Assembly (NCBI RefSeq): GCF_009729095.1 | Contig: NZ_VTGX01000005.1 | Span: 310,001 to 374,000, forward strand | Direction: 5' to 3' | Source: Mycolicibacterium sp. CBMA 247 | GTDB taxonomy: Bacteria > Actinomycetota > Actinomycetes > Mycobacteriales > Mycobacteriaceae | DNA: 64,000 bases | Part shown: positions 18,890-26,428 of the stretch, piece by piece | How the letters are laid out: every line of letters starts with the position of its first letter | Position numbering within the stretch: position 1 is the first letter of the stretch | Notes under the pieces: generated by a model | Seen by the model: the letters and a program-made list of their open reading frames with translations, nothing else | Database searches by the model: none | What the model was told of the DNA's origin: nothing | Made by a program: the position numbers and the translations under genes

Positions 18890-19684
18890 GTGCCCGAAGG
18901 GCACACCCTGCACCGCCTGGCCCGGCTGCACCAGAAGCGGTTCGGCCGGGCGCCGGTGGTGGTGTCCAGCCCGCAGGGCCGCTTCTCCGACGGTGCGGCC
19001 GCGGTCAGCGGCCAGGTGTTCAAGCAGGCCGACGCCTGGGGCAAGCACCTGTTCCACCATTACGACGGCGGCCGGGTGGTGCACATCCATCTCGGCTTGT
19101 ACGGGACGTTCACCGAGGCCCCTGTCCCGCTGGGGCTGCCGGTCGGCCAGGTGCGCATGCGGATTGTGGGCACCGAATACGGTACCGACCTGCGCGGCCC
19201 CACCGTCTGCGAGATGATCGCCGAGCCCGAGATTGCCGACGTGGTGGCCCGTCTCGGCCCCGACCCGCTGCGCAAGGACGCCGACCCAGCGCTGGCCTGG
19301 GCGCGAATCAGCAAGTCGCGCAGGTCAATCGGCGCGTTGTTGATGGACCAGTCGGTGATCGCCGGCGTCGGCAATGTGTACCGCAGTGAGCTGTTGTTCC
19401 GTCATCACATCGACCCGTACCGGCCCGGCACTCACATGGGGCAGGCCGAGTTCATCGATATGTGGGCCGATCTCGTCGAGCTGATGAGGGTCGGGGTGCG
19501 CCAGGGCAAGATCGTCGTCGTCCGTCCCGAGCACGACCACGGCGCCCCGGCCTACCGCCCCGGCCGGCCCCGCACCTACGTCTATCGCCGGGCAGGGGAG
19601 GCGTGCCGGGTGTGCGGCGCCACGGTGCGCACCGCAGAACTGGAGGGCCGCAACCTGTTCTGGTGTCCGGACTGCCAAGTGTGA
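18890..19684 (+). CDS. nei2: Fpg/Nei-family DNA glycosylase (Nei2)
   Basis: A 264-residue base-excision repair glycosylase and AP lyase. After the initiator residue the sequence is PEGHTLHRLA, which gives the catalytic N-terminal proline and Glu. The helix-two-turn-helix segment DQSVIAGVGNVYRSEL and the C-terminal zinc finger with CRVCG and CPDC are intact. It removes oxidised pyrimidines from DNA in this family. The GTG start at 18890 is fixed by the need for proline at position 2. It begins two bases after rpiB and is probably in one transcript with it, as in Rv2465c-Rv2464c. A large palindrome follows its stop. Confidence 0.92.
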   Translation: MPEGHTLHRLARLHQKRFGRAPVVVSSPQGRFSDGAAAVSGQVFKQADAWGKHLFHHYDGGRVVHIHLGLYGTFTEAPVPLGLPVGQVRMRIVGTEYGTDLRGPTVCEMIAEPEIADVVARLGPDPLRKDADPALAWARISKSRRSIGALLMDQSVIAGVGNVYRSELLFRHHIDPYRPGTHMGQAEFIDMWADLVELMRVGVRQGKIVVVRPEHDHGAPAYRPGRPRTYVYRRAGEACRVCGATVRTAELEGRNLFWCPDCQV

Positions 19685-19716
19685 GTGCGCGCCTGGAGAG
19701 CCGCCTTTAGTTGCGC

Positions 19717-19772
19717 GAGCAGACGTAAAACTGCCCGAAAACCGCGGTTTTCGGGCAGTTTTACGTCTGCTC
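19717..19772. terminator. Perfect 56-base palindrome between convergent genes
   Basis: Two 28-base arms meet with no spacer at 19744/19745 and match perfectly by eye. The left flank reads GCGCGAGCAGACG, so it shares the GCGAGC entry seen in the 11102 and 11522 hairpins. It sits between nei2 (forward) and the DUF1542 gene (reverse). Each strand has an A-run before and a T-run after the centre, so it can act as a terminator in both directions. Confidence 0.65.
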
Positions 19773-19792
19773 AGCGTCCGCTCGGCCGGGGC

Positions 19793-20611
19793 TCAGAAGC
19801 CCCCGAAATCACCGCCGAAGTCGCCACCGTCGAAGCCGCCGCCATCCCAGCCGCCGGCGTCCGTACCGCCCCAGTCGCCACCACCGTCGGCGCCGCCGCT
19901 GTCGCCGCCGTCGAAGCCACCGGTGTCCTGGCCCGCGGCGAAACCGTCGGAGTAGCCGTCACCGTAGCCGTTCTCGAAACCCTGTGCGCCGTAACCGACT
20001 CCGTGCATGCCGGAGAACATCGCGTCGAACAGCAGCACCGAGCCCAGACCCCAGGCGCCGGCCACCAGCGCCGGTTTCCACCACGGTTCGGAATACCAGC
20101 CGGCGGGCACCGGGCGTCCGGCGACCCGGCCGCCGGGGTAGTAGTTCGGGGTGCGCTGCGAGGGAGTCGGGGAAGCTTCGATCTCGCGGCCCTCGAAGTT
20201 GATCCGCCGGTCCTCGGTGACCGCGCCGGCCGAGCGCTGCCCGCTCAACGACTCCAACTCAGGACCCGGATCCATACCCATCGCGGCGCGGGCCGCGCGT
20301 ACGTAGTAGAGCCCCTCGATGGCGCTGTCCTTGGCCAGCGCGGCCTGCTTGGCCGTGGTGGCCTGATCGATCTGTGAGGACGCCGCGGTGTAGCGCTCGG
20401 AGGCATCGGCCAGCGCCTGCTTGGACGCATCGTCGGAGCCGGTCAGGTTGAGCACCTGCCCGCCGAGCCGCTCGATGAGCCGACGGGCGTCAGCCTTGGC
20501 GTCGGCCAGTGACTCCGCGGAGCGGCGGCCGTTCGCCTGCGACGAGCTGTAGACAGCGAACGCGATCGCGGCGATGACGAGGACGATGAGTACCAGCAAG
20601 ATGCTGTTCAT
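19793..20611 (-). CDS. DUF1542-type membrane-anchored protein with Gly-Asp-rich tail
   Basis: A 272-residue protein. Residues 2-20 form an N-terminal hydrophobic anchor (MNSILLVLIVLVIAAIAFAV). The middle is a helical, coiled-coil-like region rich in Ala, Asp and Arg (about residues 25-105) that I associate with the DUF1542 label. A second hydrophobic segment near residues 180-195 is followed by a tail made of DGGDSGG- and GWDGGGFDGG-like units. The product is probably exposed at the membrane or in the cell wall. A TACGCT -10 lies seven bases before the ATG, which suggests a leaderless mRNA. No function is known to me. Confidence 0.75.
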   Translation of the reverse strand: MNSILLVLIVLVIAAIAFAVYSSSQANGRRSAESLADAKADARRLIERLGGQVLNLTGSDDASKQALADASERYTAASSQIDQATTAKQAALAKDSAIEGLYYVRAARAAMGMDPGPELESLSGQRSAGAVTEDRRINFEGREIEASPTPSQRTPNYYPGGRVAGRPVPAGWYSEPWWKPALVAGAWGLGSVLLFDAMFSGMHGVGYGAQGFENGYGDGYSDGFAAGQDTGGFDGGDSGGADGGGDWGGTDAGGWDGGGFDGGDFGGDFGGF

Positions 20612-20618
20612 GGCGTCC

Positions 20619-20624
20619 AGCGTA
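20619..20624 (-). promoter_or_regulatory. -10 element TACGCT for a leaderless DUF1542-gene mRNA
   Basis: TACGCT on the reverse strand lies seven bases before the ATG at 20611, with no Shine-Dalgarno between them. Confidence 0.45.
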
Positions 20625-20662
20625 CCGACGGGAAACGGTGATTCCGGCTCCTCGACGGGATC

Positions 20663-21844
20663 TCAGATTACGCCGAGAGCTGAGTAGACCTCGTTGGACA
20701 GCGCGACGGTCCGCGGGTCGGCATTGCACTTGGTGGCGTCGAAGTGGTTCATCACGTACGCGTAGCCGATCCGGTGTTCCAGGTCGACGAACGCGAACGA
20801 GCCACCGGACCCGCCGTGCCCGAAGATGCCGGTGTTCGGCCCGGCCACGCCGCGCTGATTGAGCATGTAGCCCAGGCCCCAACCGTGGTCGGCCACCCGC
20901 GGGCCCAGCACCACGTCGGCGTCGTAGCCGCCCTGGGAGATCCGGCAGCGTTCCATGTGGTCCCGGGTCAGCAGTTTCTCCTGGGCCAGGGCGTTGTAGA
21001 ACGTCGCCATTCCGAGTGCCGAGACATGTGCGTTCGTGCTCGGGAACTCCGCCGAGCGCCAGGCGTCCAAGGCATGCACGCCCAACTCGTCATCCGGCAC
21101 GAAGTCCATCGACACCGCCCAGCCGGCCATCGGATGGTCACCGAGCGAACCCGGCGGTTCATAGACCCCGTTATCGGTCAGCAGGCTGCGTACCGACGGC
21201 TTGTTCACCATCTCCGCGCAGCGATGATGCTGCGCGCGAGGCAACCCGATGTGGATGTCGGCGCCCAGCGGTTCGGCGATCTCTTTGCGCAGATAGTGCC
21301 CCAGGGTGCGCTCCGTGACCCGGCGCACCACCTCGCCGAGGATGAACCCGAAGGTCACCACCTGATAGCCCTGCGCACTGCCGGGCGGCCACCACGGCGT
21401 CGCGGCCGCGATTCGGGCGCACACCGCGTCCCAATCGGTCACCTGGCGCCAGTCCATCGGTTCGCGCGGGCCGATCACCCCGGAGCGATGACCCAGCACC
21501 ATCGCGATGGTGATGTCCTGCTTTCCGGCCTGGCCGAACTCGGGCCAGTACCGCGCCACCGGCGCATTCAGGTCGATCTCGCCGCGGTCCGCCAACAGAT
21601 GGATGCACGTGCTGGCCAGCCCTTTGGACCCGGAGTACACGCTGGCCAGGGTGTCCTGTCGCCACGGTCGGGTACCTGCCGCGTCGGCCGATCCGCCCCA
21701 CAGGTTGACCACCAGATCGCCCTCGACCCAGACCGCGACAGCGGCGCCGACCTCATTGTGGTGGGCGAAGTTGTCCTCGAAGGCGTGACGGACGCCGTCG
21801 AACTCCGGTGCGCATGTGCCTGCGGTGCGGCTCATTACGGACAT
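20663..21844 (-). CDS. Serine hydrolase / esterase, beta-lactamase class C fold (LipP-like)
   Basis: A 393-residue family VIII esterase. The SxxK motif is SGSK with Ser71 and Lys74, and the Tyr motif is at Tyr160 in GYQVVTFG. A C-terminal HGGSGGS takes the place of the usual KTG triad. It has no signal peptide, so it probably acts inside the cell on short acyl esters. ATG 21844 is preferred because AGGAG lies four bases upstream; a second ATG at 21835 is too far from it. The place in the gene order fits Rv2463 (lipP), and it runs in the same direction as the DUF1542 gene downstream. Confidence 0.87.
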   Translation of the reverse strand: MSVMSRTAGTCAPEFDGVRHAFEDNFAHHNEVGAAVAVWVEGDLVVNLWGGSADAAGTRPWRQDTLASVYSGSKGLASTCIHLLADRGEIDLNAPVARYWPEFGQAGKQDITIAMVLGHRSGVIGPREPMDWRQVTDWDAVCARIAAATPWWPPGSAQGYQVVTFGFILGEVVRRVTERTLGHYLRKEIAEPLGADIHIGLPRAQHHRCAEMVNKPSVRSLLTDNGVYEPPGSLGDHPMAGWAVSMDFVPDDELGVHALDAWRSAEFPSTNAHVSALGMATFYNALAQEKLLTRDHMERCRISQGGYDADVVLGPRVADHGWGLGYMLNQRGVAGPNTGIFGHGGSGGSFAFVDLEHRIGYAYVMNHFDATKCNADPRTVALSNEVYSALGVI

Positions 21845-22075
21845 CGAACTCCTGCACAGGTGCGGCGGCATTACGGCAGCGGTGCGCGAAACCTGTCTAA
21901 GCGCGCGGCCATCTTCCATCTTGAAAATCGGTTGGTGCTCCCCACCCGTTACCCACGGTAGGCGGACCGCAACCGCGAAGCACCCCTCCGGTACGGATCG
22001 CAAGCCATTCGAGACGGGGCCGTGATCGTCGGCTCAGGAGGTGTCGTCAGTTGGCGTTGGCAGGTCGAGTGGGCG

Positions 22076-22696
22076 TCATCGCCTGCACAGGTGGGCCAGA
22101 CCCGGACCATGTAGTTCGGCGGCGACCGCCTCGACGCGTCCGGTCATCGCCAGCAACAGCGCCTCGCCAGGTCCGTGGATTTCAGGCCCGCGGCCGGCCG
22201 ACCAGTCGAGGTCGGTGGCGATCAGTCTCAGACCGCGGGTGCGCAGGGCGCCGCCGATCACCGGGCTGACCCGCGCGAAGGTCAGCGACGTGAGCAACGG
22301 GGGTTCAGCCAGGACACGGGTCAGTCCGAGCGGACGCCGGATGTCCTGTTGGTGGATCAGGCATTCGATGAGTGCCGCCCGGCAGCCGTACAGCGCGCCT
22401 GCCCCCGACGGGTCGGCGCCTAACCGCATCGTTGTCCGGAGGTGGTCGGGCTCCAATCCGGCATGGGTTCGGCGCGCCGACTCGTTGATCCGATCCACCT
22501 GCCCCCGTGCTGCCAGCATCGCGGCGGTCAGCCCCAGCCGGGTCTGCCCGAGGTAGGCGACGGTGTGGGCGACGACATCGCGGACCGTCCAGTCCGCGCA
22601 CAACGTCGGCGCCTGCCACTGTTGCGGGCTCAACCCGTCGAGCAGGTCGGCGAATTCGCGGCGTTCCTTGTGCGCCAGGGCGCGGACACTGATCAT
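22076..22696 (-). CDS. Mycothiol-dependent maleylpyruvate isomerase family enzyme
   Basis: A 206-residue protein of the DinB/MDMPI family, which uses mycothiol as a thiol cofactor and usually a bound metal. I see LLDGLSPQQWQAPTLCADWTV, the metal-ligand region VVAHTVAYL near residue 44, and ECLIHQQDIRRPLG near residue 115, whose His is the expected second ligand. The real substrate of most family members is unknown, so isomerase activity should not be assumed. The gene lies 18 bases downstream of the MmpS-like gene and runs in the same direction. Confidence 0.8.
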   Translation of the reverse strand: MISVRALAHKERREFADLLDGLSPQQWQAPTLCADWTVRDVVAHTVAYLGQTRLGLTAAMLAARGQVDRINESARRTHAGLEPDHLRTTMRLGADPSGAGALYGCRAALIECLIHQQDIRRPLGLTRVLAEPPLLTSLTFARVSPVIGGALRTRGLRLIATDLDWSAGRGPEIHGPGEALLLAMTGRVEAVAAELHGPGLAHLCRR

Positions 22697-22714
22697 CCCG
22701 TCACGTCGATCGGT

Positions 22715-23215
22715 TCAGTGATTTCCCAACTCCGCCTTGCAAATGAGGATTGCCGAACCGCTGCCCGTGGGACTCGATGTGTTGGTGACAATGTCCGTGC
22801 CGCCGATGCTCACTGTGCAGGTCACGGGGGCGTCGTGGTTGACGGGAGCGACGTCGAGCTCGAAACTCTCGGATTTGGGAATCGTGATCTCCTCCGTCCA
22901 AGGTAGGTCGACCCTCTTCACGGAGAGGTCGGGTGTGTACCAGACCCCGGCACTGCCGGTGCCCGTGACCTTCAAGGTGAGGGTCATGCCGTCTTGTGCG
23001 GGAGACTTGACGGCGAAGAAAGCGACACCGCCGCCGACGGCCAGGACGATGACGGCCACGATCGCGAGCAGAACCCACAGCCAGGTCTTTTTCTTCCGGG
23101 GCGGTGTGGCCGACGGGTAGTGCCTAGGGGCGTAGGGCTGGCCGGGTTGCGGCTGGGCCGAAAAGATCGGGGGCGGCATCTGTTGCCAACCATCGCCCGC
23201 CTGCGGATAGTTCAT
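22715..23215 (-). CDS. MmpS-like membrane protein with proline-rich N-terminus
   Basis: A 166-residue protein. Residues 1-40 are Pro- and Gln-rich and end in the basic patch RKKK. A single hydrophobic helix covers about residues 45-68 (WVLLAIVAVIVLAVGGGVAFF). The outer domain has the MmpS pattern: a V-x-G-x-G strand, a YTPDL strand, the LPW motif, and two Cys in VTCTV and ILICK. MmpS proteins usually assist an MmpL transporter, but none is encoded here. The start at 23215 is the likelier of 23215 and 23227. A TAGATT -10 element on the reverse strand at 23254-23259 gives a short leader. Confidence 0.65.
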   Translation of the reverse strand: MNYPQAGDGWQQMPPPIFSAQPQPGQPYAPRHYPSATPPRKKKTWLWVLLAIVAVIVLAVGGGVAFFAVKSPAQDGMTLTLKVTGTGSAGVWYTPDLSVKRVDLPWTEEITIPKSESFELDVAPVNHDAPVTCTVSIGGTDIVTNTSSPTGSGSAILICKAELGNH

Positions 23216-23253
23216 GCGCGCCCCCATCGCCCGAAAACCTGACCCAGTCAACA

Positions 23254-23259
23254 AATCTA
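23254..23259 (-). promoter_or_regulatory. -10 element TAGATT upstream of the MmpS-like gene
   Basis: TAGATT on the reverse strand. A start about seven bases downstream would leave a leader of roughly 30 bases before the ATG at 23215. Confidence 0.4.
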
Positions 23260-23304
23260 AGCAGGCCCGTGCGCGCCCGAACTTGTCGCCTGATAAAGCG
23301 GCCC

Positions 23305-23330
23305 GTGGAGCGTGCGACGGGAATCGGACC
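23305..23330 (+). repeat. Duplicate of the tRNA-Gly 3' end (attachment-site relic)
   Basis: These 26 bases match 23995-24020, the T-arm, acceptor stem and CCA end of tRNA-Gly, at 24 of 26 positions. The differences are at 23313 and 23327. The copy lies downstream of the tRNA on its own strand, which is where integrases leave the displaced attachment site. The block between the copies is about 660 bases and holds one gene. Confidence 0.6.
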
Positions 23331-23383
23331 TAATTCGAACCAATTGCCAATACCCGACCGTGTCGACGTGCTACCCAGGCGAA

Positions 23384-23911
23384 ATGATGAAAATCGCCCT
23401 CGTCGGTGCCTTCGCTGCGGGCGCCGTGTCGATCGTGTCTCCGGTCGCTCATGCGGATCGAGTCGAACCACCGCCGCTCTACGGGCACTACAACCTGTTC
23501 ATCGACTTCTCGAAGCAGACGTTCAACGGAATGCCGACACCGATGAATCCGATTACGGTGCCGGTCGAATTCACCACCAACTGTGATGTGAACGGATGCG
23601 TTGCGCGCATGGACAATACGGACGATCACGCCCGCAACCCAGGCGCTCCCGTGGCATATGAGTACAGCTGGAACGGCAATCGTTGGGAGACGAGCGGCGA
23701 GTATCCCTACTCCTGCGATCGCAGTGACCCAAGCAGTGCAGTGCAGGCCCGTCGCTCGGATTACTGGATCCCGAACCCGGACGGCAGCTTCTACGGAGAG
23801 CGCACCCTCATCACCGAGGGGGTCGGTTGCCCGGGTGAGGGGCCAGGCACCCATTGGCTGCCGATATCGCTGACACCCATCGATCCACCCCAGGGCGGCC
23901 CGGGGCAGTGA
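23384..23911 (+). CDS. Secreted protein of unknown function inside the tRNA-Gly repeat
   Basis: A 175-residue exported protein. MMKIALVGAFAAGAVSIVSP is a signal peptide, with likely cleavage after AHA near residue 25. The mature part has aromatic and Pro-rich stretches, including PPPLYGHYNLFIDFSKQTF, YSWNGNRWE and RSDYWIPNPDGSF, and four Cys in two pairs (CDVNGC; YSC and VGC), so disulfides are likely. The WNG-x-W type motif is seen in several mycobacterial secreted proteins without known function. G+C over 23521-23760 is about 59 percent by my count, clearly lower than the tig gene nearby. Together with its place between two tRNA-Gly copies this suggests acquired DNA. Confidence 0.7.
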   Translation: MMKIALVGAFAAGAVSIVSPVAHADRVEPPPLYGHYNLFIDFSKQTFNGMPTPMNPITVPVEFTTNCDVNGCVARMDNTDDHARNPGAPVAYEYSWNGNRWETSGEYPYSCDRSDPSSAVQARRSDYWIPNPDGSFYGERTLITEGVGCPGEGPGTHWLPISLTPIDPPQGGPGQ

Positions 23912-23962
23912 GCGGGCTCGGCGGCGTTTTGTTCCGTTACAACCTGCGATGATCGCCCGGAG

Positions 23963-23990
23963 AAACAAAAAACCGCCCCATCAGGGCGGT
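23963..23990 (-). terminator. Intrinsic terminator of tRNA-Gly
   Basis: Arms ACCGCCC (23972-23978) and GGGCGGT (23984-23990) flank a five-base loop. On the reverse strand the stem is followed by a T-rich tract at 23963-23971, the classic intrinsic terminator form. It begins five bases after the tRNA. Confidence 0.8.
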
Positions 23991-23995
23991 CCTTG

Positions 23996-24069
23996 TGGAG
24001 CGGGCGACGGGAATCGAACCCGCGTAGCTAGTTTGGAAGACTAGGGCTCTACCATTGAGCTACGCCCGC
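23996..24069 (-). tRNA. tRNA-Gly (anticodon TCC)
   Basis: The reverse strand folds into a full cloverleaf: acceptor GCGGGCG with CGCCCGC, D-arm AGCTCAATGGTAGAGC, anticodon loop CTTCCAA with TCC, and T-loop GGTTCGATTCC. The CCA end is encoded (23996-23998 on the forward strand as TGG). It is divergent from tRNA-Pro, and its 3' end is duplicated at 23305. Confidence 0.96.
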
Positions 24070-24115
24070 ATGTGCAGCATCAGCACTGTACCGGTGTGCC
24101 CCCGATCAAAGCCAA

Positions 24116-24146
24116 TTGAATGCTCCGTGCCGTGAGCACGTAGTAT
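24116..24146 (+). promoter_or_regulatory. Candidate promoter for tRNA-Pro
   Basis: TTGAAT at 24116-24121 and TAGTAT at 24141-24146 with a 19-base spacer, about 47 bases before the tRNA. The spacer is slightly long but both elements are good. Confidence 0.45.
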
Positions 24147-24192
24147 CTCGCGTGGTCCGTTCGTGGGTTTTGCCGCAGCGGATCGACCACCA

Positions 24193-24266
24193 CGGGGTGT
24201 AGCGCAGCTTGGTAGCGCATCCGCTTTGGGAGCGGAAGGCCGCAGGTTCAAATCCTGTCACCCCGA
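24193..24266 (+). tRNA. tRNA-Pro (anticodon TGG)
   Basis: Cloverleaf with acceptor CGGGGTG paired with CACCCCG, D-arm AGCGCAGCTTGGTAGCGC, anticodon stem around CTTTGGG with TGG, and T-loop GGTTCAAATCC. The discriminator is A, and CCA is not encoded. It lies 42 bases before tig, the usual mycobacterial arrangement. Confidence 0.96.
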
Positions 24267-24308
24267 CTCACCCGCCAGTACGACCAGGACTATCTAGGAG
24301 CAGGAAGA

Positions 24309-25706
24309 GTGAAGAGCACAGTCGAGCAGTTGAGCCCCACCCGGGTGCGCATCAATGTGGAGGTGCCCTTCACCGAGCTTGAGCCCGATTTCGATCGCGC
24401 GTTCAAGTCGCTGGCTCAGCAGGTCCGGCTGCCCGGCTTCCGTCCCGGTAAGGCCCCGCGCAAGCTGCTGGAGGCCCGCGTCGGCCGCGGCGCTGTGCTG
24501 GAGCAGGTCGTCAACGACGCGCTGCCGAGCCGCTACAGCGAGGCCGTCTCGGCCTCCGACGTCAAGCCGCTGGGTCAGCCCGAGATCGAGGTGACCAAGC
24601 TGGAGGACGGCCAGGAGTTGACGTTCACCGCCGAGGTGGATGTGCGCCCGGAGATCACCCTGCCCGAGTTCGATGCGCTCAAGATCACCGTCGATCCGAT
24701 CGAGGTCAACGATGACGAGGTCGACGCCGAGCTGCAGTCGCTGCGGGCCCGCTTCGGGACCCTGACCGGTGTCGAGCGCGGCGCGCAGGAAGGCGACTTC
24801 GTCTCGATCGACCTGTCGGCCACCGTCGACGGCACCGAGGTGCCCGAGGCCGCCACCGAGGGCCTGTCGCACGAGGTCGGTTCCGGCCAGCTGATCGAGG
24901 GCCTCGACGAGGCGATCACCGGTCTGAAGGTCGGCGAGTCCAAGGTTTTCACCACCAAGCTGGCCGCCGGTGAGCACGCCGGTAAGGACGCCGACGTGAC
25001 GGTGACCGTGAAGTCGGTCAAGGAGCGCGAGCTGCCCGAGCCCGATGACGAGTTCGCCCAGCTGGCAAGCGAATTCGACACAATCGGCGAGCTCAAGGAC
25101 AGCCTGACCGACCAGGTCAAGCGGGTCAAGAGCGTGCAGCAGGCCGAGCAGATCCGGGACAAGGCGATCGAGGCGCTGCTGGAGCAGACCGAGGTTCCGT
25201 TGCCGGAGAAGGTCGTTCAGGCCCAGGTCGACGACACCCTGCACAACGCGATCCACGGCCTCGAACACGACGAGGACAAGTTCACCGAGCAGCTGGCCGA
25301 ACAGGGCAGCAGCCGTGAGGAATTCGACGCCGACAACCGCAGCAACGCCGAGAAGGCCGTCAAGACCCAGCTGCTGATGGACGCCGTCGCCGACAAGCTC
25401 GACATCCAGGTGGGCCAGAACGACCTCACTGAGCGTCTGGTGCTGATGTCGCGCCAGTACGGCATCGAGCCCCAGCAGCTGATCCAGATCCTGCAGCAGA
25501 ACAACCAGCTGCCGGCGATGTTCGCCGACGTGCGTCGCGGGCTGACCATCGCCGCTGTGGTGCACGCCGCCACCGTCACCGACACCGCCGGTGCCGTGAT
25601 CGACACCACGGAGTTCTTCGGCCCGGCCGAAGCGCCGCAGGCCGAGGGCAGCGACGACGCGACTGCTGACGAGTCCGCCGAAAAGGACACTGACACCGCC
25701 GAGTGA
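24309..25706 (+). CDS. tig: Trigger factor
   Basis: A 465-residue ribosome-bound chaperone and peptidyl-prolyl isomerase. The ribosome-binding domain has the signature GFRPGKAPRKLLEARVG near residues 45-61. The FKBP-type isomerase domain follows (EGDFVSIDLSATVDG, about residues 160-240), then the helical chaperone domain. The tail is very acidic and Ala/Thr-rich (SDDATADESAEKD), as in other mycobacteria. The GTG start has GGAAG close upstream. It heads the tig-clpP1-clpP2-clpX protein quality-control region, with about 110 bases before clpP1 that hold a ClgR-like site. Confidence 0.96.
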   Translation: MKSTVEQLSPTRVRINVEVPFTELEPDFDRAFKSLAQQVRLPGFRPGKAPRKLLEARVGRGAVLEQVVNDALPSRYSEAVSASDVKPLGQPEIEVTKLEDGQELTFTAEVDVRPEITLPEFDALKITVDPIEVNDDEVDAELQSLRARFGTLTGVERGAQEGDFVSIDLSATVDGTEVPEAATEGLSHEVGSGQLIEGLDEAITGLKVGESKVFTTKLAAGEHAGKDADVTVTVKSVKERELPEPDDEFAQLASEFDTIGELKDSLTDQVKRVKSVQQAEQIRDKAIEALLEQTEVPLPEKVVQAQVDDTLHNAIHGLEHDEDKFTEQLAEQGSSREEFDADNRSNAEKAVKTQLLMDAVADKLDIQVGQNDLTERLVLMSRQYGIEPQQLIQILQQNNQLPAMFADVRRGLTIAAVVHAATVTDTAGAVIDTTEFFGPAEAPQAEGSDDATADESAEKDTDTAE

Positions 25707-25717
25707 CGCTGTGAGCG
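25707..25717 (+). promoter_or_regulatory. ClgR-like operator upstream of clpP1
   Basis: CGCT-GTG-AGCG is an exact palindrome with a three-base centre. Read on the reverse strand, it fits the actinobacterial ClgR consensus CGCYNANRGCG fully, with A/T flanks. It starts right after the tig stop and lies 100 bases before clpP1. ClgR is known to activate clpP1P2 in mycobacteria. Confidence 0.6.
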
Positions 25718-25816
25718 AACGCGCCCCCGTACGGGAGTGCGTGGCGCCCCAGTTTCGTTAGTGTCGTCAGTACCAATGCGTTTATCAAAGACGTAGAAGA
25801 AAGCAGGTATCCAGTC

Positions 25817-26428
25817 GTGACTGACATGCGTGGCGCCGGGCAGGGGCTCAACCTTGTCGACTCGGTATACGAGCGTCTGCTCTCCGAGCGGATCATCTTC
25901 CTGGGCTCTCAAGTAGACGACGACATCGCCAACCGGCTGTGCGCGCAGATCCTGTTGCTGTCGGCGGAAGATCCGACCAAGGACATCCATCTCTACATCA
26001 ACTCGCCGGGCGGCTCGATCAGCGCCGGCATGGCCATCTACGACACGATGGTGCTGGCGCCGTGCGACATCGCCACGTATGCGATGGGCATGGCGGCATC
26101 GATGGGTGAGTTCCTGTTGGCCGCGGGCACCAAGGGCAAGCGTTACGCCCTGCCGCACGCCCGGATCCTGATGCACCAGCCGTTGGGCGGGGTCACCGGT
26201 AGCGCTGCGGACATTGCCATCCAGGCCGAGCAGTTTGCGGTCATCAAGAAGGAAATGTTCCGGCTCAACGCTGAGTTCACCGGGCAAACGATCGAGCGCA
26301 TCGAGACCGACTCTGACCGCGATCGCTGGTTCACTGCGCCGGAAGCCCTGGAGTATGGGTTCGTCGACCACATCATCACCAGCGCCAACGTCAACGGCAC
26401 CGGACCGGGAGCAGGATTAGACAAATGA
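25817..26428 (+). CDS. clpP1: ATP-dependent Clp protease proteolytic subunit 1
   Basis: A 203-residue serine peptidase subunit with the triad Ser95, His120 and Asp169, each three residues lower than in M. tuberculosis ClpP1 (98, 123, 172). The oxyanion loop and handle helix are intact (INSPGGSISAG, GMAASMGEFLL, LMHQPLGG). In mycobacteria the active protease is a mixed ring of seven ClpP1 and seven ClpP2 subunits that work with ClpX or ClpC1. The GTG start at 25817 encodes MTDMR, which aligns with the known N-terminus. Its stop overlaps the clpP2 start by four bases. Confidence 0.97.
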   Translation: MTDMRGAGQGLNLVDSVYERLLSERIIFLGSQVDDDIANRLCAQILLLSAEDPTKDIHLYINSPGGSISAGMAIYDTMVLAPCDIATYAMGMAASMGEFLLAAGTKGKRYALPHARILMHQPLGGVTGSAADIAIQAEQFAVIKKEMFRLNAEFTGQTIERIETDSDRDRWFTAPEALEYGFVDHIITSANVNGTGPGAGLDK

